Part shown: one piece after another, positions 1 through 13,149 of the stretch
Position numbering within the stretch: position 1 is the stretch's first letter
Layout of the letters: every line of letters starts with the position of its first letter
Assembly: GCA_013399695.1 (NCBI GenBank)
Contig: VXAU01003549.1
Location: forward strand, 1,176,694-1,240,693
Direction: 5' to 3'
Source: Formicarius rufipectus
Lineage: Eukaryota; Chordata; Aves; Passeriformes; Formicariidae
Length of the DNA: 64,000 nucleotides
Notes under the pieces: model-generated
Seen by the model: the letters and a program-made list of their open reading frames with translations, nothing else
The model's database searches: none
What the model was told of the DNA's origin: nothing
Translations under genes and position numbers: made by a program

Positions 1-390
1 CAATTTTCCAGTGAAGGAAGAGCAAGGTTAGCTGGACTTCAAATGAATTAAATGTATCTATTCCCCTAAGACAATCTGTAAACTCTAGCAGAACCTAAAA
101 TTTCACTTGGTTTTCATAATTTTTGGGGTGTAATTATATGGACTAGACATTATATCTGTTCCTTTTATAAATAAAGTAAAACATGTTAGAGTGATACGAC
201 TGAAAGTTGAAGTAATAAATACATTTCTCATTACAGAACCGTAGCAGTTATTAAAAAATAAAGAAAAAGAAAAAAAGAATCACATAGAAAGTCCAAGGGA
301 ATTTAATATTAGTAATGTTACAATAGAATTTTTGGAGAATTTTGAGATTGACTGAGTAATTTGCATAGGGATTTTTTTGACATCTGCTGA

Positions 391-518
391 TTTTTGTTTG
401 GTTTGGCTTTGTTTTTGGTTTTGTTTTTGTTTTTAATTTTTAATTTTTGTTTGGCTTTTGTTGTTGTTTTTGTTTGTTTTTGTTGTGGTTTTTTGTTTGT
501 TTGTTTTTGTTTGTTTTT
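391..518. repeat. T/G-rich low-complexity tract
   Basis: About 130 bases are almost only T and G, in units such as TTTTTG, GTTT and TTG, and so A/C-rich on the other strand. It could be a decayed A-rich retroposon tail on the minus strand, but no recognisable element body adjoins it. Reading frames that cross it on both strands are low-complexity artefacts. Confidence 0.85.
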
Positions 519-1196
519 CTGTGATACTGTGGCTTCTCTAGCAGTTAACTTGCCAGAAGCCTGTAAGAAGGCTGGGCAGCTATTTTGTGATGTTCTCACA
601 AAGGAGTGAGGCACTTGCACTGAGTAAAGATTACACAGGTCTCATTTATTCCACGGCAACATTTCCATTTAATATCCCACCTTAGCACGGAGATGGATAC
701 TTTGCAACTGCATCACTCTGTGCTGGAGTTTATCTCTAGACAACATATAAACACAATCCCTGGAAACTATTTAAGCCAGGAACACATTTAAAAGCTGTTT
801 TTTCTTATTGTTTCCTGACTCTTTGGACACTAACCAAGACCAGCAAATTCTTAAATCCTACAAATTACTTCAGCCATCTGTAAGTTATAAAAGAACTCTG
901 TTCAACCTCAAATACCTGAGGTGATTTCTGTTCCTATCACAGGTTCTTTCACTGTTGAGCACTCTTTGGACTGAAATAGGGTTTGTGGGTTTTTTCTTCT
1001 TCCTTTGTCTGCTTTTTCAACTTGCACCTTCTCTGTGAGAATGGCCTGAGATGACAAGAAAAGATGTCTGAGCTCATCATCCCACACACTGCATTTGGAG
1101 TAGTATATAAAACTTCACCAGTGTAGTCTGGACACAGATGTGCCATAAGGACTTCAGGGAAAAAGAACCAGGAGCTCAGGTTTACAGCTTGCTTGC

Positions 1197-1214
1197 TTTT
1201 TTTTTTTTTTTTTT
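1197..1214. repeat. poly(T) run, 18 bp
   Basis: An uninterrupted run of T. On the minus strand it could be the A-tail of an old retroposon, but the DNA to its right is not recognisable as one. Confidence 0.9.
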
Positions 1215-4139
1215 GACCCTTTCCCCTACCCCTGGAAAAGACAGGTGATCTTTCATCTTACCTTTCACCTTTGGTCACAGTGCATCACCTGCATAATAGA
1301 GCAAAATTTTGGTCTAGTAAACTGTGAAGCTCGACTTTGGAAGATCTACTGACTTCTATTAAATGAAGTAACACTTCTTCCTCACCACAGTCAGTGGATT
1401 TATTTTTTCCACAGTCAAGTTTGCTAAATATTTTAATCTCTTTCTGGACTGAAACTCTCAGTTCCCAGAGTCGTCTTCTTTTTGCTCCTGTGAACATAGT
1501 GCTATACCGTATGTCAGTTTGGTCTTGTTTGTGGGTTCATTTTCCTCTCCATTAGAACAGCATTTCTCTCTTTTTTTTTCCTCCTTGTGATATTGTTCAA
1601 AGGCTTCTTGTGATGGCTTGAAAAAAGTTATTGATTGTTAGATCATTTCTCTCATTCATTCAGATGTTTTCTGGTCCCCAGATGGAAACATCACAGCTGC
1701 TGCTCTGGAATTCACTATCGACTTTTGTCTCTGGATTATCAGAGCCCCTAGCAAAAAGGGCTGCATTCCCTGTGTTCAGACTCAAAGCTGTTATCCTTCC
1801 AGCTCAGAGGAACTCCCAGTGCCTGTTTATGGCCAGAGTCTGGAGTAGTAAGGTCCTATGATTGCTTTCTTTAAGCTGTTTTTCTAGTGCCCTTTTTTTC
1901 AGTTTCTGTGTAATTTTTCAGCTCTTCAGTAGGAGCAGCAGGTCTTGAAGACCAATCTACTTTCCTGCCTCCTTCTGCTGTTGTTATTTCTGCATTAGTC
2001 ATTTGTTATAAGTTTGAGGTCAGAATCAACCTGACAAATTAATATTTTTCAAATTCAGCCTTTTCTGACCAGCAGCCATCTGCTCAGACAAAGATGAGAG
2101 TGGGAAGGATTGCCATGTTTAAAATGCTTTTTACCCAATCCCTCAAGAAAAGTCTCTTTTAAATTCAAGGAGTTGTTGTTATTCACAGAAAATGCTTATT
2201 CTACAGACTGTTTCCTTTCCATTAAAGTTTATTTATACCACCCTCCTTGTCTGGGGGTATAATTATGAATGATCTAAGCTTGTACTGAAAATCCTAAATT
2301 AAAAAATGCATCTGTTGCAAGGATTCTCTCACCAGAAACCTTGAAAATGTTACCCTGTCTGTGCATCCATATATCTGTCTGTCTCTCTCTAGGTTTATGG
2401 CTATCCTTTATATGTTCCAGAAGTAAATGCGATTATATCACTTGCTTTATACTTTAACTGCTGTATATATTCATGAAAGGAATAAAACTATGTGGAAAAC
2501 TGAATACATTTCATATTTATTTATACTCTCCTTTCAAACACATTTTCACTTGTTAAAAACTGAGGGGATTAGATAGTATTGTTCTTTCCCTTCTTGATTT
2601 AGAAATAATCATGTAAGAAAACATTATGGGAATAGGAGAAGCTGTGTTTAAAAAGAAAAGAGAACTACAGCATGAATGATATGAACTGCAACAGTGCTCC
2701 TTCAAAGCTAGGTGTTCTCTCGACAACAACGTGCAGTTGCTTCAGCCCAACTTTTCAGCATACCTCAGGAAGCATCAGTGGAACACATTTATTTTTACTT
2801 AGAGGCCAGATCTGTCCCAACATTTGCTTTAAATATGAGGACCAAAGAGCATCAGAAAAGGACATTATTTCTGCAGTCCTTTGAAGCTGCTACCTCCTGA
2901 TATGTAGCTTCAGGGAGGGCAACACCACATGGACAGTAGATTCATAGCAAAATCTCCACTTGGCAGCTGATATCCAGAAAGCACTTCTCTCAGTTGGATT
3001 TCACCTGATTAATAATCTTATTTTTTATTTTTTAAACAATTACAGTGAAATGAGTCCACTAAGATGCTGTAATGTTAATTAACATTGTCAGAAGTTCTTC
3101 TTTCATTTCACTTGCATGCATTTTTGAAAGGTATGTTCTGGAAATTATTCTTTTACCCTGCCATTTGCCTATATATCATCTCATGCTAGTACCAAAAGGT
3201 TAACTGTTATAATTTATGCTAATTTTAATTTTCCCTAGTGCCATAGGCAGTACAAATCAAGCAGCAGCAATTGTTTATACATCACTGACAGTATAAAACA
3301 GAACAAATATACAGTTCTGTCAATGAAAGGCCTGTGCCAGGTTAGTCATAGGTAGGTTGTTATAGCCTCCTGAGAACAATAGTCACAGTCAAGGAATAAA
3401 GATGATACAAATATTTATTTTGTGCATAATTTTGGATCTCAGCCATTTTTATAAATAATTTTCCATGGCACTTTTGTGCCTCAAGAACTGTGAGCTGTTT
3501 GCCTCTTGAAGAATTTTGTGCAATAAATATCAGATATAAATTGGGGCTTTGGCTTTTCAGAGGAAGGCCTGAAGTTGAGGCAGTCAAGCAGAGTTTCACT
3601 GAAGCATGTGCCTATACAAGAATATGTAGGTTACAATTTCAGGAAAAGGAAGAATTCAAATTTTGGCTTAGCTCATCAAGAAGCAGAAACAAATCACTAG
3701 ACAGCTAATTTGTCCCTCTCTCACTACCATAAAGAGTTGGAGCCAAGGAATGATAGCCAGGTTCTCAGATCTGGATAAACACATTGTTCATTTACCCTGA
3801 TCTTAAACCTTTCCCTCCTCATCGCATAGAGAAGGCAACACATCATCCTGGTTTATACCTCTTCAGAGCACATCTTTGCTGTTACTCTGTTCCTCCAAAA
3901 ATAGCATTTTCGCCACAAATACAGATTTGTGTTAGATAGCAGGCACTTATTTTCATGGATTAATGGCTCATTCCCTGCTCTGCAACCTACCTGGTGAGAT
4001 ATTAAAATAGAAGAGAGAAATGAGGTCATACAACTAGGAAGTACAGGGTAGCCACTGGTATTTTAACAAAATCATGGAAAATAGACTTAATCTCATGAAA
4101 GACAGGCTGAGATGACTCAAAACTCTTTGAGACAGAAGA

Positions 4140-4600
4140 AAATGCCAGTTGGAGGCAAACAGAACTGACCTCTGTGGCTGCTGGAAGAACAGGAAGGTTC
4201 AGTCTGAGCTGGGAAATGTGGTTAAATGTCTCAAGAGCTTCTCTGCTCCTGAGAGTTCCCCAGCCTGTGTATAAGCCTTGGTGGGCACCCTGTTAGAAAG
4301 ATACTGTCAGAAGGGATGAGCTGCACAGAGTGTTGCAGTCTTGCTGGTACACATAAGTGGATAGCCAAAGCCACACGGCTTATGGCAGAAGGAAATGGAG
4401 CATTGACAATGGGATTAGGAAATTATTGCCTGACTGGACGCCAAGTGGGTAACCCTATGAGACAAAGACAATTACACACTTACAGAGATCGCAGATGATG
4501 GGAAGAAGATTCTTGCAACAAGGTAACAAGGACTAAAAGGCAAATGCCTCAATAAAACTTTTTCAAAAATACATGATAAATTTCAGCGTACAAATCCTGT
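4140..4600 (+). mobile_element. possible solo LTR-like segment (weak)
   Basis: This segment is less AT-rich than its surroundings. It carries a TATA-like TATAAG at 4270-4275 and a polyadenylation-like AATAAA at 4551-4556 followed by a T-rich stretch, the order expected of an LTR U3-R region on the plus strand. I could not define TG...CA ends or a target-site duplication, and the 280-bp gap between TATA and AATAAA is long. Ordinary intergenic DNA is an equally good explanation. Confidence 0.2.
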
Positions 4601-7080
4601 TGACTTTTAATTGGAAGTCAGTTTGAGCGGTTTCAGCACTGTAACTACAATAGCCATTCTCGCTGATTTTTATGTTTCCAAAACTTATTCAATGTTTGTG
4701 TGGCAAAGCTTAAAATAGAAATAAGGATTTAGCTTGTCCACACATCAGCTTTGCATTACAGTATGTTTTTTTTTTTTGAGACAAATTTGTGAACAAAGCT
4801 GTTGTACCAGAAGATTAGAATACACATTTTCAACTTCAGTCCTTTAATTTAAAGGAGACACCATTATTTTTTTCATGCAGCTATTGCTTCTTGATTTAGA
4901 ATTAGTGGAACACATACTGGTTACTTTAACCAGATGGTTTCTTCCCCACCCATAAAGATTGGTTACTTTAGCACAGATGTCTCTTTTTCTTCCATAAGGC
5001 GTATTAGAAGGAAAACAAAGATTCACATTTAAGCAATAAATAATAACAACTACCACCCCTATTGGCTTAGATATGTCCAAATCCAAAACCACAGCGTAAA
5101 GTTACTTTAAAATGTGGTGGACCACACCTTATAGCGCTTTCATTTTGCTTTCTTTTTAAAAGATTCGACTTTGTTGACAATTTTTTTGCACAGTTTCAAT
5201 TGATCTTTATTGAAAAAGTATAAGGATGGAGCAGACTGACAATTTTATTTGACAGATGATTAATAACTTTGCTTAGATCTGGCCTGAAGTGTAACCACAA
5301 AGTGTTTGATAAGGGATGGATAAAATATGGTTTGCAGGCAGTTGAGACTTTAAGGGACATAAAATAGCTGAATGGCAATCTTAAAAATGCAAGGTAGAGA
5401 ACCATGAGATCATGTTAGCTCTTTTTTAATGTCCTTTCACCTAGGGTTATTCTGACATTTCTTTTGTTTTTCCTTGCCTCATAGTGGACAAGTCTCTCTT
5501 GGTACATGTGCAGAAACATCTATTTATGAACAGTTTTCTACCTTTGTGCATAGGACAGTGGCTAAGCCTCATTTCCCAAAGTCTCCAGGTCAGTCTTGAA
5601 GCATCAAGTCTGGGTCTGAGATCAACACAGGCTTTATGGGACCCTCTTAGGGTACTTTGGGATTTCCCTTGCCATAAAGAAGCTGTTCTCCCATTTTCTG
5701 TCTAGCATCATACCAAAATGGTTTCCTTGCAACTGAAACTTCCCTAAGGTTTCAGCTCTTTTCTCTTCTCCAGAAGGAGTGTGATCTGGTTCAAAGCAAA
5801 CTCGAGTGCAATTGGAAACAAAATTCTTTTATAACAATTTTTCTCAGTCTTTTTAGGCCAGTCTAGATTTTGCTACTGCAGGGAAAGTTGATTGTAAGGA
5901 TTTATATTATGTTTATTTAATTACTAATTTCTGCAAAAGAAAAATTAATTCTGGTACTTGTGGTGGTATGTCATGCCAAGAATAATATTTAGCATCTATA
6001 ACTTAACACAATGCGCCATTTTTAAAGGACCTCTTTCTAAAATTTAATTTTAGATTTGGGACTATGGAGCATTTAACTTACCTTCAGGAGGATATTTTGA
6101 ATAAAAATAACAAGAAACTGCTTTACTAGAATATCAACCATGCTTGACTGATATTAACCATATGAAAAAATGTATGAGACATATAAAATCCACACAAGAA
6201 CTACAGTTAAGCCCACTTACATTTTTCTTTTAAAATGAATGTCAAAACTTTAAAAGTCCGTATGTCATTCTTCTTAAGATCCAAATATATTTTTGGAGAC
6301 TAAGATCCTACTATTTGCAATAATGAACACCTCATGGATGGCAGGGGAAAAAAATCAACTTTCCTTAATGCTACTGTTGACCCAAGAAAGAGTGAAAAAC
6401 ATTTTGTAAAAAGATAACCCCTGTAGTAGAACTGCACTTTCCTCCCTCATTCTTTGATTGAGAAAGAAGAGTTTCAGGGAAGTCTCCTCACCTTCATCTC
6501 CTCTTTTCTCGTCCTGTACCCTGGAGGTTTGCCTCAGGGCAAATCCCAAGCTACCCAGCATGGTGTCAAGGCTGAGGAAGCTGCTACAGGTCGCTGCTTT
6601 CTTCCTGAGTGCCAGGGAGCAAGGACAGACCAGAGTCAATGACAAGATTCCTTGAGACTTCAGTGGGTGCTGGATCATGCCCAAGCAGTCAATCCAGGAT
6701 TAGTGCCGGTAGAGCCCATTGAAACTGGGGACAGCACACATAACTGCTCTGATACTGGTCAGGCAGTTCCTCCCTGCACAGTGTACTGGCACCCCAGGAT
6801 ATCCTCTGCCTCGTTAGCTGTCCTGTATTGTCTTCTGTAAATATAGTGAGTAATGCTAAAAGCATTTACTAATGAGGCTTAAAATTTTCTTTCAAATGAT
6901 ATTCTTGCGTATTTACATGCTTGTGGTTTGCTGCTATTATATGCACCATTTTTTGGCCTATCCCCTTAATTCATGCTCTCTGGGAAACATGTTCCTTTGA
7001 GAGAGATGAGGGTAATTGTGTTCCCTCCGCTTTAGCAGGACGCTTCACTTATTGTGTGCCAGTTATCTTAGAAATTCTGG
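4601..7080. other. non-coding stretch, nothing recognised
   Basis: AT-rich sequence with short chance frames on both strands. The overlapping frames at about 6.35-6.68 kb on both strands are no longer than expected by chance and show no domain. Confidence 0.55.
4766..4777. repeat. poly(T) run, 12 bp
   Basis: Simple homopolymer run with no recognisable element attached. Confidence 0.85.
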
Positions 7081-7860
7081 TTTGACTGGCTGTGCAGTTG
7101 GAGGGTTTTTAGAGCTGGGGCCTCTAACACTGGCACGCGCATCTTGTGTGCATCGGAGGGTGAACGTGACGCCTAAAGACAGACTGTTTTAGACCTCAGT
7201 GGCCAGTGCCATACTCCCCCAAGAGTCAGAGGTTACATTTCAAGGACCGGCTCTGCTCCTTGGGTTGCCATCCCCTGGTGATAAGAAGTCTGCTTGGAGC
7301 AAGGTCACAGCAGCACAAACCACCTGCCCCTCTCCCGGTGCCAGGGGCTGGGAGCCAGGCGCGCCTGTGCCAAAAGTGCAGGAGCCAGGAAGGGAGCGGG
7401 AGAGGAAAGACCCAGGCAGAGGCTGCTGCAGCCCTGCCCCTGGCCAGCCTCTGCTGGCAGCAGTCCTGGAGAGCAAGGATGAGGTTTGCTGAACTGCCTT
7501 TACCCTTCACTGGACTACCTTCAAGATGCCGTGGACACAAGGGCTGCAGCTGCCTGTGTGGGTGAACTTGCTCTCTCTGGGGGTCTGGCTGCAGTGAGGT
7601 ATATAACATGTCATTGACACAGGCTTAAGTTCTTAAGGATTCAACCAGAAGTTAGACAAGAGTCTTCAAACAGCAGCAGAGGATGGAGCTAACAGCTGTC
7701 TGAACCTGCTGTGGCATGGTACAACTGGCTGGGAGGTGCTGCAGAAGGATTTGAAGCAGGTGACTTCCAACCTGCCCAGAGATGACCACAGCCACCCCCA
7801 AGGGTAGCACATCCTCCTTCTCGTCAATATTTTGGGAACTAAGCTGTGACCTAACACAGG
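7080..7860. other. GC-richer block with local CpG enrichment
   Basis: This block stands out from the AT-rich background. CpGs are concentrated at about 7130-7420, including the 12-bp palindrome CAGGCGCGCCTG at 7356-7367. Open frames of 60-127 codons overlap on both strands, which is what GC-rich DNA with few stops produces, and none shows a domain. It could be an unrecognised LTR or repeat, a non-coding exon, or a relic of a regulatory element. There is no TATA box or clear splice structure to choose between these. Confidence 0.4.
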
Positions 7861-7895
7861 AGATGTTTCTGCAGAGTTCATAACTGCTGCTTTTT

Positions 7896-7933
7896 CTTTG
7901 TTCTTTCAAGAACAAAGCTTCAAGAACAAAGTC
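7896..7933. repeat. 22-bp palindrome plus 14-bp tandem duplication
   Basis: Arms CTTTGTTCTT (7896-7905) and AAGAACAAAG (7908-7917) are perfect reverse complements separated by TC. The right arm lies within a 14-bp unit, CAAGAACAAAGCTT (7907-7920), followed at once by a near-copy that keeps CAAGAACAAAG (7921-7931). It probably arose by local slippage or duplication. Function is unknown. Confidence 0.8.
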
Positions 7934-10900
7934 TCCATGAAGGGAGAATGACTTTAGATTATGGCAAATAATACAAATGGAGTGTAAATAATGGAAGAAT
8001 CATTTTTATTTATATGTAGTTGCCAAATCTAAATTATTTGATCTGAAATGGTAATGGACATCCAGAATGACATCAGTAGGCAGATGCCATAAAAAGGCAA
8101 GTTCCAGAAAAAATTGCCAAAGGAGTCATTCTTCAGAAACCCTTGTAAAATATTGCTTCACAGCTTATGAGACAACTGCAAGAGGCATGCATGACTTTAT
8201 TTAAGTTTCCTCATGGAATTTTAGCTTTCATTTAAGATCTGGAAATCTGTGTAACTGTAAGAAGCTATATGTAAAATGCATTTTGCTCTTTGCAGCAGAA
8301 GGCTTTTAAGGGACTTAATTCTGGTTTTAACATGGATGATGATGTCCTTACATTAGTTTCATGTACTCCAGGTGACATACTGACTTTATTTAGGAGCCTC
8401 TCACTTTACATGAGCCAAGATAGTTCCATGGATGTGCTAATATAATTCTGTTGAGATATCATATGCAGATTGCTTTTCATATGACTTTGAATGTTTATTT
8501 GAAGTTTTAATGTCAAGAAATTTAGGTGGAGCCATTCTGCCTGATGAATATAGTTGTGGACTTTTTTATTCTTGATGTAAAAGGGTTTGCTTCCCCCATC
8601 TGGCCATGTATCCATTGTGTCAATTTCTGCAACTGTTGCTCTAAAGAAAAAGCACATAGGCTCATGAGGTTGAAGAAATCTGACTCCTAGCCATGTATTG
8701 AAATAGCTTTAGTCACACAAATACAAACCTACCTCATGCTCTCTCATGTTCAATCCTCAAAACCAGATTTTGCTACCTTTCCTTTCCTAAATCCATTCCC
8801 CATTTAGATCTATATTTTTTCTTTGCCCTTTCCTACATTATTCACCTTATTCCACTACCAACAGTATTTTCCATGACCCCCTGGATCTCTTGCCTGCTCC
8901 ATCTAGAAGTGCCTCTCACAGCTCTTACCAAGTGGCCAGTGAAGGCCATAAGGTACATTTAAACATCAGTCCTGCCTTCAACACCGTCTTGCATTTGTAG
9001 CCTCAGTATCTAAATTACCTTTAAATATGGATTTTGAGAACTATAAAAGGTCATAAGAGGAAAGTAACCAAATAAATACATTTAGAGTTAATACCTCCAA
9101 GAGAAACATCTGTTTGTTCCTTTGAGCAATGAAAGGCACACACACGTGTTCAGAACATGCTACAAACTAATGCCTGCAGCTAACACAATGAACTTTTTGT
9201 TCAGTACCATTAATAGTGGATACAAACCAATTTATTGGTAGTACTAATACAGCACTTTTAGTTTTATTAGAGAGGTAATAGTACTTTTTAATTTTTTTCT
9301 TTAGGTATACATTGTAGCATTTAGACTTCTCATATCTTTGAATTTTAGAAGATTCAATAGACAACTATTATCTTGAGAAGACTTTTTTCACAGGGAGTTC
9401 ACTTGTGGGACTTGACTTACTTGGAACAGACTTTAATTATTACAAAAATTAATATTTAAAAAAGAATCGGAAAAAAAATACACACTGGAGTGTGCAAGAG
9501 TATTAAATGTGAGTAGTAGAAGACAGCACTGACCAAAACATTGCTGGAGCATCACCTGGGTTCTTCAGGGCTGGGAAAATGCCAGGCCCCCAATGGAGGA
9601 AAGAGCTACACAGAACCCTCTTGCTCAGGACAAGAGAAGAGAAGAAAGGGCTAACAAGGAGCTGCTGACTCTCCGGTGAAGTTCTTGCTTTGGGCTCCCA
9701 GATGGACCATGGAGAATGCCTGCAGTCCTAAAGTCCTAGCAGAAGGCCTTAAACCACACATGAGGACGATTTCTACTAACCTTGCTAGATGCATATGAAA
9801 AACCTGGCCATGGGGCTCGATCTGAATCACCTAGAAGAGATATATTTGTGTACTCTGTGATTGTAAACATCTTTTCAGAGTGAAAGAGTTGTGCTCCTTA
9901 TATACTGCCCTTCTGTATACTTCAGCAATTTTTCACTCATCTAGACAGCAATGCAATTTTGAACTTTCCCAGGGTAGCTGTAACCTCCACCCTTCACCTT
10001 TTGTAAAATGTTCAATATGTTTCTTGATGATCACACGTGATGCATCACAGAGTATGTATCACTATTCAGCATCCATTCCCTTCTGTGTGGTACCTCTCCT
10101 TGGAGAGGGGAGGTAAGTACAATACATTAACCTTATAGAGAATGCACAGAAAAATACAGTATAGGGGAAAGCATCCCACACTTCCCATGGTTAAAGAGAA
10201 CATGAATGGGAAAGGAACTTCCCTGGCAAGTTCAGTTTTCTGAAGTGTGGCTGAAGCTCTAAAGGAGATCTTCCACATCCACAGGCAATGTTCCAGCATG
10301 CAGATGAAGTGAGATCTAACATTCCTAATGCAGCAGTTAATGATTTGTTGATTAAATATCACATTAGAATTTATTTGTAAAATAGAAGACATATTCTATA
10401 GTTTTTTTTCTCAGATTTAAATTTATTACCTTTCCTTCTGGCAATAAATCTATCTTGGATCCATTGAAGTTGCCTTTCTGTGATGACACAAACAGAGGCA
10501 AAGAATATTGATTTCAGTGGAATGTTGAGACATAGCCATCTGTTTACGAAATATGATTACTTTCAATTAATTTCCAGTAAAGCCCAGAAAAGTCACCAAA
10601 AGTAGTCACTTTTTGATGTTACAGACAGCTTAGACTGGAGATATTTTAAAATAACACAATTTCAAATTGTTCTCTGCTTGCTTTTTGAACAGTTGGCCCT
10701 GTGACATTTGGCCATCCCAAAAAATAAGCACAATTTTGAATGGCCTTCTTGCACCATCTACCAGATTTGGTAGGACATTTTGGAGGTCATGATTTTAAAA
10801 ACAGAAGTCCTTACCTCAGAAGCAGTGCCAAGAGAGGCAGCAAGCAGAGAAGAAAGATCGCTGTCCTAGTTGGGAAATCAGTTGCAGCGAAAAGAAAATT

Positions 10901-11389
10901 TGTGTATATGAAGCAGTAACAAGCCACAAGTACCCATCTCGTGTAGTCTGCAGCAAGAGGTATGAGCCCGGCTCTATTCCAAACCTTAGAAAATGAACTG
11001 CATGGCTGTCAGGCACCTTCTGTAACTTAAATCACTCTGAGTAATTTGACATTAAGATTTGAAAATAAAATTTTGATCCATCACAGAGATATTTAACAAA
11101 AATCCTTTGCACTTTTATTTTATAAATGGTCCATATTGCTTTTCATATTTCTAAAAAGTTATTTAAATTACCCCCTCCAGCAAGTGCTGTCAACTTGTAT
11201 TTTATGTCATTCTCCTACAGTGAAGGAGGTGCATCTTTTCAGTGTACAGCAAAGCAAAACAGCCCATGGAAGATGTAGGGTAATATAAAACTCTACAGCA
11301 TATGCTGCTTCACCAGTTAAAGGAAGCTTGTCACTTTACTCAATAAAAGTCATAGAAATACCATGGGATTTTTTGCCCCCTCCAATTGG
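7934..11389. other. non-coding stretch, nothing recognised
   Basis: AT-rich sequence. A pyrimidine-biased patch lies at about 8.70-8.93 kb and a GC-richer patch at 9.53-9.83 kb, neither matching an element I know. The 108-codon minus-strand frame at 10066-10392 has no recognisable domain. Confidence 0.5.
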
Positions 11390-12960
11390 GCCCCAAATGT
11401 TCTCATGCTATACTTGTAATGTGCATTACTAGCTGATTAGAAGTGACATCAATTAGTCACATGTCTGTTTCTGATGGAAATAAAAATGAGCTTCTGTACA
11501 CAAAAATCTCAGATTCATCTCTACACTGCCTAGGGATTTTTTCTTCTGCAATATCAGTTATCGGTTTAATATAATATTGTTGACTTAACAATGATATATT
11601 TCAGGCTGAAGGCAGAAATGCATTTTGCATTAATAAATTGTTTTGAGATGGGCTTAAAGAATATTTCATTATATAAGAGAGGCAGCTATAAAGCCTATTT
11701 GGTGGTCTTTCAATCACTGCTACCTGTGGCCTATTTATGTGGATGACATCCATCAGTATGGCAGGAAATATTAAACAAGTGCTAGACAGTTATTAGCTCT
11801 CCTCAAGCAGAAGTCTTCATACCTTCTATTCATATACCATGGGAAAAATTCATTTGGTATTTTCTTTCTTGCAACTGTTCTGCTGTTCATAATTTGATGG
11901 AAAATTGATTAATCACACATTTAACTCAATGCAAGATCTTCTGCACTGTAATAAATTATGGCCATTAATCAATAAGTACAAAGTAATTCCAGGAGTCTGG
12001 AGACATGCTGGTTTCTAATAGAAAAACTTGTGCTTAGGCCTTCTTGCCAGTGACCACTTCATCCGAGGTATTTTGCACCTGCCTCAATCCAATTAGATGA
12101 CATAATTAATGAATCGCAGTGCAGTTGATAATTTGTTATACAAAAGGAAGAATGTTTTGGCACATCTATTAAGTCCTGATGTACAAATCTTTGCAGAAGG
12201 GGGAATACAAGGAACCCAAGAGGGGAACCTACAACCTCTACTACGGCAGAAGAAATGTCTGTTTATTCCAGGGCACTGAGTATGCAAATTCCACTGAACT
12301 TTAAAATCTGCATGTTTCCTTCTCCCCTGTTTAATGGGAAACTAGCTGAGTTCAGAAGTCTTCCATGCCATCTTGCTTATTTTATGACAAATTAAATGGT
12401 ATGATTAGAACAAGTATTCAGGAAGTGCTGTTTCCCAGGCAATCTAATCAATGTGTCCTTGGTTGAGTATCAGTTACAGTTTTACATATCACAATCCATT
12501 TGCACCTGTTATATACAGCTAACTTATAGACACTCAATAGATTTTAGTGAGAGAAAGAGTGTGAAGATAAAAAGAATCAGTCTGCGGGTAATTCTGTCAC
12601 TAGGAGACGCCATGAGCAGATTTTATTTAGAGACTTTGAAAAACAATTAGCTGAGGATTATAGGACTAAAAGGCCTTTACTAGCTGTACCTGGAAAATAC
12701 TTTGCCCATTTAATGCCTTCTAAGCTGTCATTGTGCTTGAACTTCAGTCCCAGTGATTAATGAAAAGCTGCAGGGCACAGCTAGAAGCTAAAGTCTCAAT
12801 TATGGAAAAGCAGTAACTAGTTTAATGTGCTGATGCTTTTATACTTAAACTGACAGCTGTGAAAAATGGCAATATTTCCAATCATGCTTTAATAATTTAC
12901 CATTAATTTATTGGCATGTCCAACACACTTTAGTCCTACTGTTCTTTTTCTCCTTTTAGG
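11390..12960. promoter_or_regulatory. candidate conserved non-coding (enhancer-like) region
   Basis: No repeat is recognisable across roughly 1.5 kb. The sequence is dense in homeodomain-type cores (ATTA/TAAT), for example AATTAGATGACATAATTAAT near 12.09 kb and several TTAAT/ATTAAT motifs at 11.6-12.0 kb and 12.8-12.9 kb, mixed with GATTA and CAGCTG/CANNTG-type sites. This resembles the vertebrate developmental enhancers found in gene deserts. It is judged from texture only. No alignment was possible, and AT-rich DNA contains such cores by chance. Confidence 0.3.
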
Positions 12961-13149
12961 CTCATGGCATTTCAATACTGAAGAGCAAAATCTGTTGCAA
13001 ATCTCTAAGGACGAACCTCCTTATGGTGCCTGAGTGATTACTGTTTGCAGGTAGTCAGTATTCTCAAGTAGCCCACAGTTTATCAGCATAGATACAGCAC
13101 GAACATTTTTGTGGGCTGTGATATGTGAACATGTTTCATTAGCTGCTGC

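Larger units (their letters stand above)
1..4139. other. AT-rich non-coding stretch
   Basis: No gene, RNA or identifiable mobile element was seen here apart from the T/G tract near the left edge and an 18-T run at 1197-1214. All frames are short and lack recognisable domains. The texture is typical vertebrate intergenic or intronic DNA. Confidence 0.6.

Noticed and set aside
318..620. Lys/Asn-rich minus-strand and Phe/Val-rich plus-strand frames
   Set aside because: Both are translations of the T/G-rich low-complexity tract.
7199..7609. Protein-coding exon in the GC-rich block
   Set aside because: Overlapping open frames on both strands reflect GC content. No domain or convincing splice structure.
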